Shown: positions 28,153-36,792 of the stretch, one piece after another
Numbering within the stretch: position 1 is the stretch's first letter
Layout: each line of letters begins with the position of its first letter
Assembly (NCBI GenBank): GCA_006247105.1
Contig: CM016925.1
Location: 868,001 to 932,000 of the forward strand
From: Giardia muris
Lineage: Eukaryota; Fornicata; Diplomonadida; Hexamitidae
Reading direction: 5' to 3'
Length of the DNA: 64,000 nucleotides
Notes under the pieces: generated by a model
Databases searched by the model: none
What the model was told of the DNA's origin: nothing
Seen by the model: the letters and a program-made list of their open reading frames with translations, nothing else
Translations under genes and position numbers: made by a program

Positions 28153-30723
28153 ATGCCACCGAAGACCTTCCAGCAGAATCGTCACAACCCAACCCGGAAG
28201 GAGATCGAGCAACAGATGGCACGCAATGAGAAGGCTCAAAAGGCAGGGGAGCGTAAGCCGAAGGAGTTCGTTCCGCCCCCGAAGATCGTTCCGAAGCCTG
28301 GCGCTTTATCAAAGAAGGAGCTTTTGGCTCGTATTCAAGAGAGCAAGGCCAAGCACGAGAAGGAAGAGCGAGAGAAACAGGAGCTTGAGGAGAAGCAGAA
28401 GGTCGAGGAGATCAATCGCTCTGGTAAGACTGTGACGGCTGATGGAGAGGCCCATGCTATGGGACCTGGGCGCAGGCGCCAGCGCGGGCGTCGTGATGAT
28501 GGGCCTGGTCTCCTTGGAGTTGACATCGCAAAGCTATCCACTGCCGAACGTGAGGAATTGATGAACGACCTTCGGACCCGCTTTGCGGAGACCCGTGCCC
28601 GCGAGGAGGCCGAAGCCCAGGAGTGGCAGCGTTTAGCCAGAGAGCGTGCGCAGCTTGAGGAGGAGAAGATGGCCGCAGCGCGGGAGAAGAAGAAGACCTG
28701 GGAGGACATGAGCTCCGGAAGCAGCTTCGAACTTGATAAGGAAGTACAGGAGCGCAAGCCTGAGCAGAAGAAGTCACGCGAGGAGCGCTTGGCCGAAGTT
28801 GCCAAGGAGGAGCGGGCTCAGGAGCTTGCCAAGGCACGTGCAGACAATATCCAGGAGAATCTACGTTCACCGATCTGTGCTGTCCTTGGCCACGTGGATA
28901 CTGGGAAGACGTCCCTTCTGGATAAGATCCGATCGACGAATGTTCAAAATAAGGAGATTGGTGGGATCACTCAGCAGATTGGAAGCACCTTCTTTTCATA
29001 TACATATCTCCAGGAACGCACCCGCGAGTTCCCTCATAAGATCCGTTACAAAATCCCGGGCCTCTTGATCGTGGATACCCCTGGACACGAGGCATTTGCA
29101 AACCTTCGGTCTCGAGGAAGCAGCCTCGCCGACATCGCAATCCTTGTGGTTGACATCATGCACGGGTTGGAGCCGCAGACGATCGAATCGATCCATCTTC
29201 TTCGCGAGCGGAACTGCCCCTTCGTCGTCGCTCTAAACAAGATCGATCGTCTCTACAACTGGAAGGAGGTGCAAGGGCGGTCCTCGAAGAGCGCGCTTGC
29301 CGGATGTTACGAGATCGTCCTTGGGAAGGAGAAGCCCAAAGATGCAGTTCAGGACGTCGCAACACTCAACGACTTTGAGAAACGCTTCGACGAGCTACGG
29401 GCGCAGTTCGGTAACTTGGATTTGGACGTTGATCTCTGGTGGCGGGTCGAGAACTTCGCGACCACAATCCCCGTCGTCCCCACAAGTGCCAAAACGGAGG
29501 AGGGGATCCCTGACCTCTTGGCCATGCTGGTGAGCTTCACTCAGCGCTTGATGGAGAATAAGATCACGATCCAATACACTGAGGATGGGAAGGAGGAGAT
29601 GCAATGCACGGTTCTTGAAGTTCGAAAGGAGGACGGACTTGGCTTTACGATCGACTGCATCCTCGTCAACGGGGAGTTGAGAAGGAACGATCAAGTGGTT
29701 CTCGCGAGTCTTAATGGACCTGTGGTTACTCGGGTCAAAGAGCTTCTTACACCACAAGAGGCACGTGAGATCCGAGAGCGTGGGACCTCTAATTACAAGC
29801 ATAACGATAGCCTTCGAGCCTCAATTGGGTTCAAGCTATTCGCAGCTGATTTAGAGTTTGTCATCCCAGGAACACCCATGCTTCGTATTGAGCCTGGAGA
29901 TGACGTCGATGACCTTAAGGAATGTGTCATGGATGAGTTGATGAGCGTGAACGACCGTTTCAAGCGGTGCGAGGTTGGGGTTCATATCAATTCGTCCTCT
30001 CTTGGGTCCATGGAGGCGCTCCTCAGCTATTTGCAGCATAAGGAGACCAAGATTCCGGTTTCGGGGTGTGCGATTGGGCCAATAACGAAGGGAAGCATCC
30101 AGGAGGCGTCTCTTCAGAACGAACGAGGGAAGCCCGAGTACGCTTGCATCCTAGCATTCGATATCGAGGTGGATAAGCAGACGGAGGATTATGCGAAGTT
30201 CAACAAGGTCAAGATCTTCAGCGCGGGGATTATTTATCATCTCTATGATATGTTTACAAAGCATCTGCGCGAATGCTTTGAGGCCAAGCGGGATTCGCTT
30301 AAGGACGAGACCGTCTTCCCATGTGTCTTGCAGATTATCGATTGTTTCCATAACAAGGACCCGCTCATCCTTGGGGTACGAGTGGAGAAGGGACGTATCA
30401 TGATGAAGCAGCCGCTTTGTTTCAAGGGTGGCCGACCGTTGGGTCGTGTCGAAGGAATTCAGAAGGATGGAAATCCGCTTCCGGAGGCTCGGGCCGGGAT
30501 GGAAGTTGCGATCCGTATCAATACGGCCGATAACAGCATCACATACGGTCGAACGTTCAGCATCTCTGACACGCCACACATCTATGCGCACATGACGCGC
30601 CAAAGCATTGACATCCTTAAGGAGTTTTATCGCGAAGACTTATCAAAGGATGAATGGGGCTGTGTCAAGCAGTTACGTGACATGCTTTGTATTCCAGCTG
30701 GAGATGGGAAAGCTGCAGAATAA
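28153..30723 (+). CDS. EIF5B: Translation initiation factor eIF5B
   Basis: An 856-residue GTPase that joins the ribosomal subunits at the end of initiation. Residues 1-235 are Lys/Glu/Arg-rich and disordered or helical, as in other eIF5Bs but shorter. The G domain starts near residue 237: G1 GHVDTGKTS near 246-254, the 'EIGGITQQIGSTF' switch I with its key Thr, G3 DTPGHE near 308-313, G4 NKIDR near 361-365 and the Ser-Ala-Lys of G5 near 447-449. Domains II-IV follow, ending with the eIF5B-type C-terminal helices (SIDILKEFYREDLSKDEWG). Every expected GTPase residue is present. It shares a 128-bp divergent promoter region with the dynein gene. Its stop is 11 bp from the convergent OST48-like gene. 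Confidence 0.97.
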   Translation: MPPKTFQQNRHNPTRKEIEQQMARNEKAQKAGERKPKEFVPPPKIVPKPGALSKKELLARIQESKAKHEKEEREKQELEEKQKVEEINRSGKTVTADGEAHAMGPGRRRQRGRRDDGPGLLGVDIAKLSTAEREELMNDLRTRFAETRAREEAEAQEWQRLARERAQLEEEKMAAAREKKKTWEDMSSGSSFELDKEVQERKPEQKKSREERLAEVAKEERAQELAKARADNIQENLRSPICAVLGHVDTGKTSLLDKIRSTNVQNKEIGGITQQIGSTFFSYTYLQERTREFPHKIRYKIPGLLIVDTPGHEAFANLRSRGSSLADIAILVVDIMHGLEPQTIESIHLLRERNCPFVVALNKIDRLYNWKEVQGRSSKSALAGCYEIVLGKEKPKDAVQDVATLNDFEKRFDELRAQFGNLDLDVDLWWRVENFATTIPVVPTSAKTEEGIPDLLAMLVSFTQRLMENKITIQYTEDGKEEMQCTVLEVRKEDGLGFTIDCILVNGELRRNDQVVLASLNGPVVTRVKELLTPQEAREIRERGTSNYKHNDSLRASIGFKLFAADLEFVIPGTPMLRIEPGDDVDDLKECVMDELMSVNDRFKRCEVGVHINSSSLGSMEALLSYLQHKETKIPVSGCAIGPITKGSIQEASLQNERGKPEYACILAFDIEVDKQTEDYAKFNKVKIFSAGIIYHLYDMFTKHLRECFEAKRDSLKDETVFPCVLQIIDCFHNKDPLILGVRVEKGRIMMKQPLCFKGGRPLGRVEGIQKDGNPLPEARAGMEVAIRINTADNSITYGRTFSISDTPHIYAHMTRQSIDILKEFYREDLSKDEWGCVKQLRDMLCIPAGDGKAAE

Positions 30724-30734
30724 ATAACCCACTT

Positions 30735-32309
30735 TTACTCATCCACGCTGCGCATCTGTTCCGAGTCGCGATTCAAGATGATGAGTAATGCCGCGTAGAA
30801 GGCTAGGGACAAGACACTACCGACGCTGATGAAGACTGGCCAGTCTGCAAAGGTATGTACGGCATTATCCTGCCGATCCATGTTGACCGGGAGGTGGTTC
30901 ATCAGAGAGATGCGATTGTATCCACTCCGACTATAATCGAGACGTAAGTGGTACGAGCGAACAAGATCTGGGACAAATACAAGATCATAAAGCCCTTGCT
31001 CCTCATCTAGGACGGCAAGATTCAGTGTGAAGAGAGGACCAAAAATGCGCTCCGAAAGTTGGAGATCCGTGAAACGAAGGGGTGTGGGCGCACTTCCACG
31101 CGCATCTGCCATGCATCCCTCGTAGTTCTTCGCAAAAGAAGAAAGTTGCTCTCGAAGTTGACGTTCTTCGTTACTTGTACTCCCTTTAACAGTTCCTGGA
31201 CCTTCAGATCCAAGAAGCTGTGTTAAATCCAACGTCTTCTTCGCAGGACTGTAAGGAATCCAGATACCATCTCGTAACTCCTCAACCTTGACTACGTAGT
31301 GGACTAGCTGTCCTTCTAGGATGGTGGAAGGGCTCTGCCCTTGATGCACCCCTGTAAGTGACAAGTTACAATGATTGATGGTCGGAACTGCCTGTCCTTC
31401 AAAGTGTGTCACGCGAAGAAGACACTTTTCAAAGAATACCCAACGTCCCGCTTCATGAGTGAGAGAATAGAGCCTTTCCTCAACGGTCGAGGCCTGTTCA
31501 GACGGAAACATGGCCTGGAGATTGACTAGACTCCCAAGAAACCCTAGGAAGACGATCCTCGCATTGTTCTCCAGTCCAGACCAGGCTGCAGCAACTTTGA
31601 GAGTACTTGTTGGTGTCTCTGCATAGAGCAAGTACTGTGGAACCTGAGCATGGGAGCTGAACCTGAAGGAGACCTCTAGCAGCTGATTGACGGGTACACG
31701 TACATTCTTGTAGTTCAGTGATTCTAAACCTCCCGTTGGTGTCAGTACTCCACAGCCAGATACAGACCCATGCCTTAAAGATTCGTCAAGTGTCTTATTG
31801 AGCTTGATTAGAGCAGTCTCCGTTGAGTCGTACCGAGCACCGATAGCACCAACGTCTCGTAGGAGAACCAATAGGCGTTTGTCAGCCTTGGAATCTGTCA
31901 CAATGAGAAGGGACGCCCCGGCTCGGGGCTCGAAACATCGGCCATAAAGCTCCGTCTCCTCCCGCACGGCGATGTCCTTGGGTAGGACCAGTCGTTCATC
32001 CTCGACCAATCGACCTCGAAGAATATCAGTTGAACCTTCAACAAAGGAATGAATCGCAAGGTAGTCTGTCGACGTCAACGAACCGCCACGGCCCAGAATG
32101 ATGACGTGGGAATACTGAGGCAAGCCACCGACGAAGAGACTCGGGAGCTGGAAGCCGGATAAGTCCATCTGGTAACGATCCACCTCTAGAGAGTCTGGGA
32201 TGAGCGAGTCTTGGAGGGCGCGGGACGCCGCTTCCGGTCCGTCGTGGAGCACAAGTGCGCGGCCAGGGAGGTATGCAGCGAACACAGCACCCAGAAAAAG
32301 CGGAATCAT
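30735..32309 (-). CDS. Oligosaccharyltransferase OST48/WBP1-like subunit
   Basis: A 524-residue ER protein. In other eukaryotes OST48 (DDOST/WBP1) is a non-catalytic subunit of the complex that N-glycosylates nascent proteins. Residues 1-18 form a signal peptide (MIPLFLGAVFAAYLPGRA), followed by ALVLHDG and a Rossmann-like luminal domain with SHVIILGRGGSLTSTDYL. The diagnostic blocks occur in family order: NNARIVFLGFL near 273-283, RWVFFEKCLLRVTHFEG near 314-330, VKVEELRDGIWIPY near 366-379 and YHLRLDYSRSGYNRIS near 462-477. One membrane helix lies near 493-513 before a short cytosolic tail. The frame extends 24 codons upstream from a GTG, but the ATG at 32309 begins the signal peptide. Giardia is usually described as having only STT3, so this is unexpected. 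It is 12 bp from a divergent ATG. Confidence 0.8.
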   Translation of the reverse strand: MIPLFLGAVFAAYLPGRALVLHDGPEAASRALQDSLIPDSLEVDRYQMDLSGFQLPSLFVGGLPQYSHVIILGRGGSLTSTDYLAIHSFVEGSTDILRGRLVEDERLVLPKDIAVREETELYGRCFEPRAGASLLIVTDSKADKRLLVLLRDVGAIGARYDSTETALIKLNKTLDESLRHGSVSGCGVLTPTGGLESLNYKNVRVPVNQLLEVSFRFSSHAQVPQYLLYAETPTSTLKVAAAWSGLENNARIVFLGFLGSLVNLQAMFPSEQASTVEERLYSLTHEAGRWVFFEKCLLRVTHFEGQAVPTINHCNLSLTGVHQGQSPSTILEGQLVHYVVKVEELRDGIWIPYSPAKKTLDLTQLLGSEGPGTVKGSTSNEERQLREQLSSFAKNYEGCMADARGSAPTPLRFTDLQLSERIFGPLFTLNLAVLDEEQGLYDLVFVPDLVRSYHLRLDYSRSGYNRISLMNHLPVNMDRQDNAVHTFADWPVFISVGSVLSLAFYAALLIILNRDSEQMRSVDE

Positions 32310-32321
32310 CCCCTTTTTTGC
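32310..32321. promoter_or_regulatory. 12-bp bidirectional start region
   Basis: Only CCCCTTTTTTGC separates the divergent ATGs of the OST48-like gene and the large unknown gene. The T-run would serve as the AT-rich initiator in both directions. Both transcripts must start inside or immediately next to the opposing coding sequence if these ATGs are right. Confidence 0.4.
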
Positions 32322-35300
32322 ATGCCCGGTTGTGTTCTTTACTCCTCCGCCCCAGCCGACGTCTCTAACGGCACAGAGCACCTATCCGAGGAAGAGATAC
32401 TCGGCCTCCTTGAGGCTCATGTCGATGAGCTTGTTGCCGTAGCCAAATCACTTCCCATCCGTATTCCTATTACAGGTATCTCACATCAAACCTCGGTAAG
32501 CTCCTTTCTTCTTGAACGCGAGATACTCGTGGAGGACCGGTCTCCTACTCCCGAGCCCCTCTACATTCAGCACTATGATCGTTTGTTTTGTTATACTTGT
32601 TATGTAAGGCGTCCACCATCAATCTTACCGAAACTCCGTAACGCACCTGTCACGGGGGAGCGACCCATGCCGACTGAGGCAGGGGATACGCTCTCCAAAT
32701 CGACTGAAACTCTTCATGTACTTGTAGATATGGTTAAAAGTCTCATGGTCTGCTTAGATACGGGGCCAACCTCGCTCCCAGATATGCTCTCACGTATGTC
32801 AGAGCAAGCTGGTGCAGCCTCTCTATCGGTTTTTCTATTACTCCAGCTATATCGCGTCATCGCGATCGAAAGAGCGCTTTCAGGGTTGGATTCGCATCAA
32901 TCCTCGGAGATGAAGGAATTCCATACAGTTCTGAGAAGCGTTATTGATATCAATTCCGAAAGGCTCTTGCAAGCTTCAGAGGCCAGCTTTTCTCTACGTT
33001 GCTTCCTTACCTCCTTCGTCTTTCAAGCGTTACGTCTACTACTCGAGATGTCGTCATACCTCGTCTTTCCAGCAGAGATCTCGGTCGCTCGGATCTTCTC
33101 CATACACGCTCAGACGTTCTCAAAGGTCGTTTGTACCATTACTACTGAGGGGGAGGACCTATTATCAGATGCGGAGCAACGACTAGCGCACCTTGTCTTC
33201 GCGTCGGTCGACTCGGTCTATCGCTATATCGGACGTGTCGAGGCCTTGGATCGTGGAACCACTCTTCTTACTGATCCGGAAGTGATTGGACGGTATGCCT
33301 TTCTGGCGTTGACCTGCCTTTCCTCTCCACGGGCAAGTGGGGAGATACAGTCCTTATCAACGCGGCTTTTGGAGGTGACTCTAGACGTCCCTTCCCTCTA
33401 TCTCGGTTTTTGCGGCTTCCTATCGCGTAACGACCCGGACTCCATGATACATGAACTTTTCTGCCTCGCCACTGATGAGGTTATGCAGCCGAAGGGCGCT
33501 TCCTCGCGTATTGAACGTTTTCTGAACGATATCATCTGCACTTCAGTCACAGATGGCTCTTCTCTTCGTCCAGATCCTAAATCTGTATCATTGGTGAAGC
33601 TACTGGCCCGAATACTTACATGCTCCAAGGGGTCCGCATGCACCGACCTCTTTCCGTTTGTCCACGTCCTTGAAGTGGGTTTGGACCTAAGTATGACGAG
33701 ACAGAAGGGCGCACAGGGAACACTTGTGTCCATCCTCTATTTCTATTTACTCTACATGACAGAACAACCGTTGCGGCACCAGCGTATCATCACGAGCTTT
33801 ATAAACGCATTTGCACGGGCGGCTGGCCTTGTCCCACCACACCCACCAATTGAAACGAACAAGCTCAAAGTGCTTTTAGATCTTTCGACCATCCTATTTG
33901 TCCGTACGCTCCAGGTGGCATCTCCAGAACGTTGCGCTCTATTATCATTCCTACCCGGTGCATACCTTCGACTCTTCATGATGACAACAAACGTTGGCCT
34001 TCAAGCACATATCCTTGGCCTTAGCCGTTCTCTTTTGAAGCTTTTGCCTCGATTGGAGGCTATCATTGCCGAAGGAAAGACATATATAGGACAGGATGAG
34101 GACTACCTGTCAACGACGGAGGCTAGTCTTCCATCAACTGAAGTGCCAATCAGTCCAATGACATGTAGAGCCAACCTTATTAGTAAGTCCAAAGAAGCAC
34201 TGATGACGCTCGTCATGGATCTAACTATTCATTGCATCATAAGCGAGGGGATTGGGAAAACCCTCCTCGACACGGCGTTGACGGCCTTGACAGACCTCAT
34301 ACGCCAGCGGCATGGGGAATTTGCCAGGGACCGCCAATTACTGGCACACCTTCAGAAATTATTACGCACGGTGACGTCGAATGCGACCATTAAGGAAATC
34401 ATCGGGCTCTTCTTCACGGTTCTTGAAGAAGGCTTTATTTCCGCTCTCGAGGTACCCGAGGCAAATACCTTGATCTCATTGTACACGACTACGTTGGCAA
34501 CGGTCATCAGTGTGGCTCTCTATTCCCGAGATGGGACTAGGCGCGATTCCACGATGAACACGCTCATGACGAGCTTAGGGGCAAGCGCATCGACAAGCTC
34601 TTGGACATCTGAGCTTCCACCCCGGCTTGGACTCATCATGTCCTTGGCCATGCAAAGTCCTCATCGCCTACGGTCCTTCATTCGTGCGTCAGTAACTCTA
34701 AGTAGCACGTCTCCCATCATGTACACGGTCCTTCTTGAAACGCTTCGTCTAACAATACAACTTTGTTCGGCTCTATCGGGAACCATTACAACGGAGGCAC
34801 TGGAGCGAATTCCCACTCCAATAATCACTTCCATTTGGTCAGGACTTATTACTGCCGGGATCATACTCCTGGAGGAGTTGCCTCAACAATTCCTTATTGA
34901 CGCATACGTCCTGGGACAAAACGAGCCCCCAAGAAAAAGAGGTGTTTTGAGGCACGGATCACTCATGAGGCAAATCCATTACCACATGGCCCTAGCTGGG
35001 CATATCATCGGGTCTCTAATTTCTTCAACGAACTCGGATGGGTCATCTCAAATCAAGCATCCGGACCTTTGTCTCTCTCTTTTCAATCCGCTCCTCCAGC
35101 TCCTCACGCGGTGTGCGGGGAGTCACGTCTACGAGAGCGTCCATTATTCCTCCACAAACGGTACGGTAAGAGGCTTTCCGACGCTTTCCGATCTTTTGTT
35201 ATCGCGTAGGAAAATTGTCGATGAGTTACTAAGGATTTCCTTGGACCCCCGCCTGTCGAGCGCAGAACCTGCCCTCATCTGCATATATACGTATGCCCTT

Positions 35301-36758
35301 CAAGAGTCCAGATACCAGGACGAGTTGATGGCATTGCCCGTCTTCTGCTCGCTTGTACGGGAGCAGTACGCCGCAGTTCAACCAGGCTCTCAAGACGCAC
35401 GAGTACTGGTAGCAGGGCTATATCGTGTCTCTACTCTTGCCCGTTGCATCCATGAAGACCTAGCCGATGAGCGGTTCTGTTCGATGCTCAAGCAAACTCT
35501 TGAGGCGATGCCCCACTTTAGCGCTTTAACGGGGTTAGTTCTGCAACAGCAAACGCAGCTTCTAGACCTCTACGAATCGCATGTTGATTCCCAACGCCAA
35601 GCCATCATTTGCCTTTGCGTGCTTCTTAAGGGGCTCCCCGCCTTCTTTACTTCGGAGGCCCAGAACTATGGTCGAATGAAGACTATATTGGAAGGAGCTT
35701 CACATGATATGACTCTTCATTCGAGCCTATTAGAGCTTTTTGTGACCGTTATTCAGAAGTTTTGTGTATCATCTCGCTCGCAACATACGACAACGTCAGG
35801 AAACTCACTTAAGAACACGTCTAGAAGAGTGGATCACCACCTTACGGGCCAGAAGGAGTACTTGCATTGCACACTCGGTGCAATGAAGAACGTTGTGCTT
35901 TCATTCAAGTTTCGATACTCCTGGAAACGTGTAGGAGCTAGCCGTACGTCATCCCGTACTCTATCAAACCTCATCGAGTACATGTCGTTGGTCGTTAACA
36001 GTAAGCTTGTCTTACCCTCGGAGATCATACCTGACCTCTACGTCATACTGCTTAGTGCTTTGACAGATGACTCTGGAGCTCTCCTTTTCCCCTTAGTTTT
36101 ACTCGATGCTAGCGACCTCCTGACGACCTGCGTTCAGACCTACAGCCCTCTCCAATGCGTACGTTCCCTTGGCCAGGCTTTGAAGACAATGTTCCTTTCT
36201 TCCGAAGAGACCGATACCGTCATAGAGGGAATCCACCAATATGAGTCTTGCAGGCGTCTTCTTGAGCATCTTCGGCCCAACGACACCGTTTTGGGCCTCC
36301 TTCTGGAGCGTCTTCAAGCCGGTGGAAGGCGTGGAGCCTCTCACATGGAGATAACACGTGCACTTGTTCAACAGCTCTGCAACCTTTTGGACCTGATTCT
36401 ACAAGAGGCAGGCACCGAGACCACAGTAGGCCAGGTGCGTAGATGCCTTGCATTGAATTATGTGACCTACTTCCTTCTTTGGCTTTGGACAAGTAGTACA
36501 TCACATATAGAGGTGTCACCCATCTTCGATCTCTATTCAACGCAACATTGCGGACTAGTCGATAATGAATACTCTTCAACATCCTCACAGGACCGTGAGA
36601 AGGCTACCTATGCCGCATGTTGTTGTCTGATTAATGAGGCCTTGGAAGCAGAGACCAAACCTGCAACGGTACTCGAAGAGCTGGCAAACATTCTTGCATT
36701 ACTGTTGTGCAATGATCCAAAGCTTTGGAAACGTCTTCAGAAGCTTTATGATACATGA
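32322..36758 (+). CDS. Large alpha-helical protein of unknown function
   Basis: A 1478-residue protein that I do not recognise. It is almost entirely helical, with a repeating pattern of Leu-rich amphipathic helices (for example LVKLLARILTC and LLDLSTILFVRTLQV) that suggests an alpha-solenoid such as HEAT or ARM repeats. No catalytic motif, signal peptide or clear transmembrane segment was found. A short N-terminal region contains two close Cys residues (FCYTCYV, near residue 96), with no matching second pair to make a zinc site. Residues 1150-1180 are Ser/Thr/His-rich and probably a loop. The frame stays open upstream to 32211, but the first ATG is at 32322. The stop lies 29 bp from the convergent CCT stop. 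A scaffold role is a guess from the fold alone. Confidence 0.75.
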   Translation: MPGCVLYSSAPADVSNGTEHLSEEEILGLLEAHVDELVAVAKSLPIRIPITGISHQTSVSSFLLEREILVEDRSPTPEPLYIQHYDRLFCYTCYVRRPPSILPKLRNAPVTGERPMPTEAGDTLSKSTETLHVLVDMVKSLMVCLDTGPTSLPDMLSRMSEQAGAASLSVFLLLQLYRVIAIERALSGLDSHQSSEMKEFHTVLRSVIDINSERLLQASEASFSLRCFLTSFVFQALRLLLEMSSYLVFPAEISVARIFSIHAQTFSKVVCTITTEGEDLLSDAEQRLAHLVFASVDSVYRYIGRVEALDRGTTLLTDPEVIGRYAFLALTCLSSPRASGEIQSLSTRLLEVTLDVPSLYLGFCGFLSRNDPDSMIHELFCLATDEVMQPKGASSRIERFLNDIICTSVTDGSSLRPDPKSVSLVKLLARILTCSKGSACTDLFPFVHVLEVGLDLSMTRQKGAQGTLVSILYFYLLYMTEQPLRHQRIITSFINAFARAAGLVPPHPPIETNKLKVLLDLSTILFVRTLQVASPERCALLSFLPGAYLRLFMMTTNVGLQAHILGLSRSLLKLLPRLEAIIAEGKTYIGQDEDYLSTTEASLPSTEVPISPMTCRANLISKSKEALMTLVMDLTIHCIISEGIGKTLLDTALTALTDLIRQRHGEFARDRQLLAHLQKLLRTVTSNATIKEIIGLFFTVLEEGFISALEVPEANTLISLYTTTLATVISVALYSRDGTRRDSTMNTLMTSLGASASTSSWTSELPPRLGLIMSLAMQSPHRLRSFIRASVTLSSTSPIMYTVLLETLRLTIQLCSALSGTITTEALERIPTPIITSIWSGLITAGIILLEELPQQFLIDAYVLGQNEPPRKRGVLRHGSLMRQIHYHMALAGHIIGSLISSTNSDGSSQIKHPDLCLSLFNPLLQLLTRCAGSHVYESVHYSSTNGTVRGFPTLSDLLLSRRKIVDELLRISLDPRLSSAEPALICIYTYALQESRYQDELMALPVFCSLVREQYAAVQPGSQDARVLVAGLYRVSTLARCIHEDLADERFCSMLKQTLEAMPHFSALTGLVLQQQTQLLDLYESHVDSQRQAIICLCVLLKGLPAFFTSEAQNYGRMKTILEGASHDMTLHSSLLELFVTVIQKFCVSSRSQHTTTSGNSLKNTSRRVDHHLTGQKEYLHCTLGAMKNVVLSFKFRYSWKRVGASRTSSRTLSNLIEYMSLVVNSKLVLPSEIIPDLYVILLSALTDDSGALLFPLVLLDASDLLTTCVQTYSPLQCVRSLGQALKTMFLSSEETDTVIEGIHQYESCRRLLEHLRPNDTVLGLLLERLQAGGRRGASHMEITRALVQQLCNLLDLILQEAGTETTVGQVRRCLALNYVTYFLLWLWTSSTSHIEVSPIFDLYSTQHCGLVDNEYSSTSSQDREKATYAACCCLINEALEAETKPATVLEELANILALLLCNDPKLWKRLQKLYDT

Positions 36759-36785
36759 GGAGATGGGCCATAAGACAAACTCAAA

Positions 36786-36792
36786 GTTCACT
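36786..36792 (-). promoter_or_regulatory. AGTGAAC poly(A) signal overlapping the CCT-zeta stop
   Basis: On the minus strand the last codons read GAG GAG TGA AC, so AGTGAAC matches AGTRAAY exactly and contains the stop codon. Confidence 0.7.
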
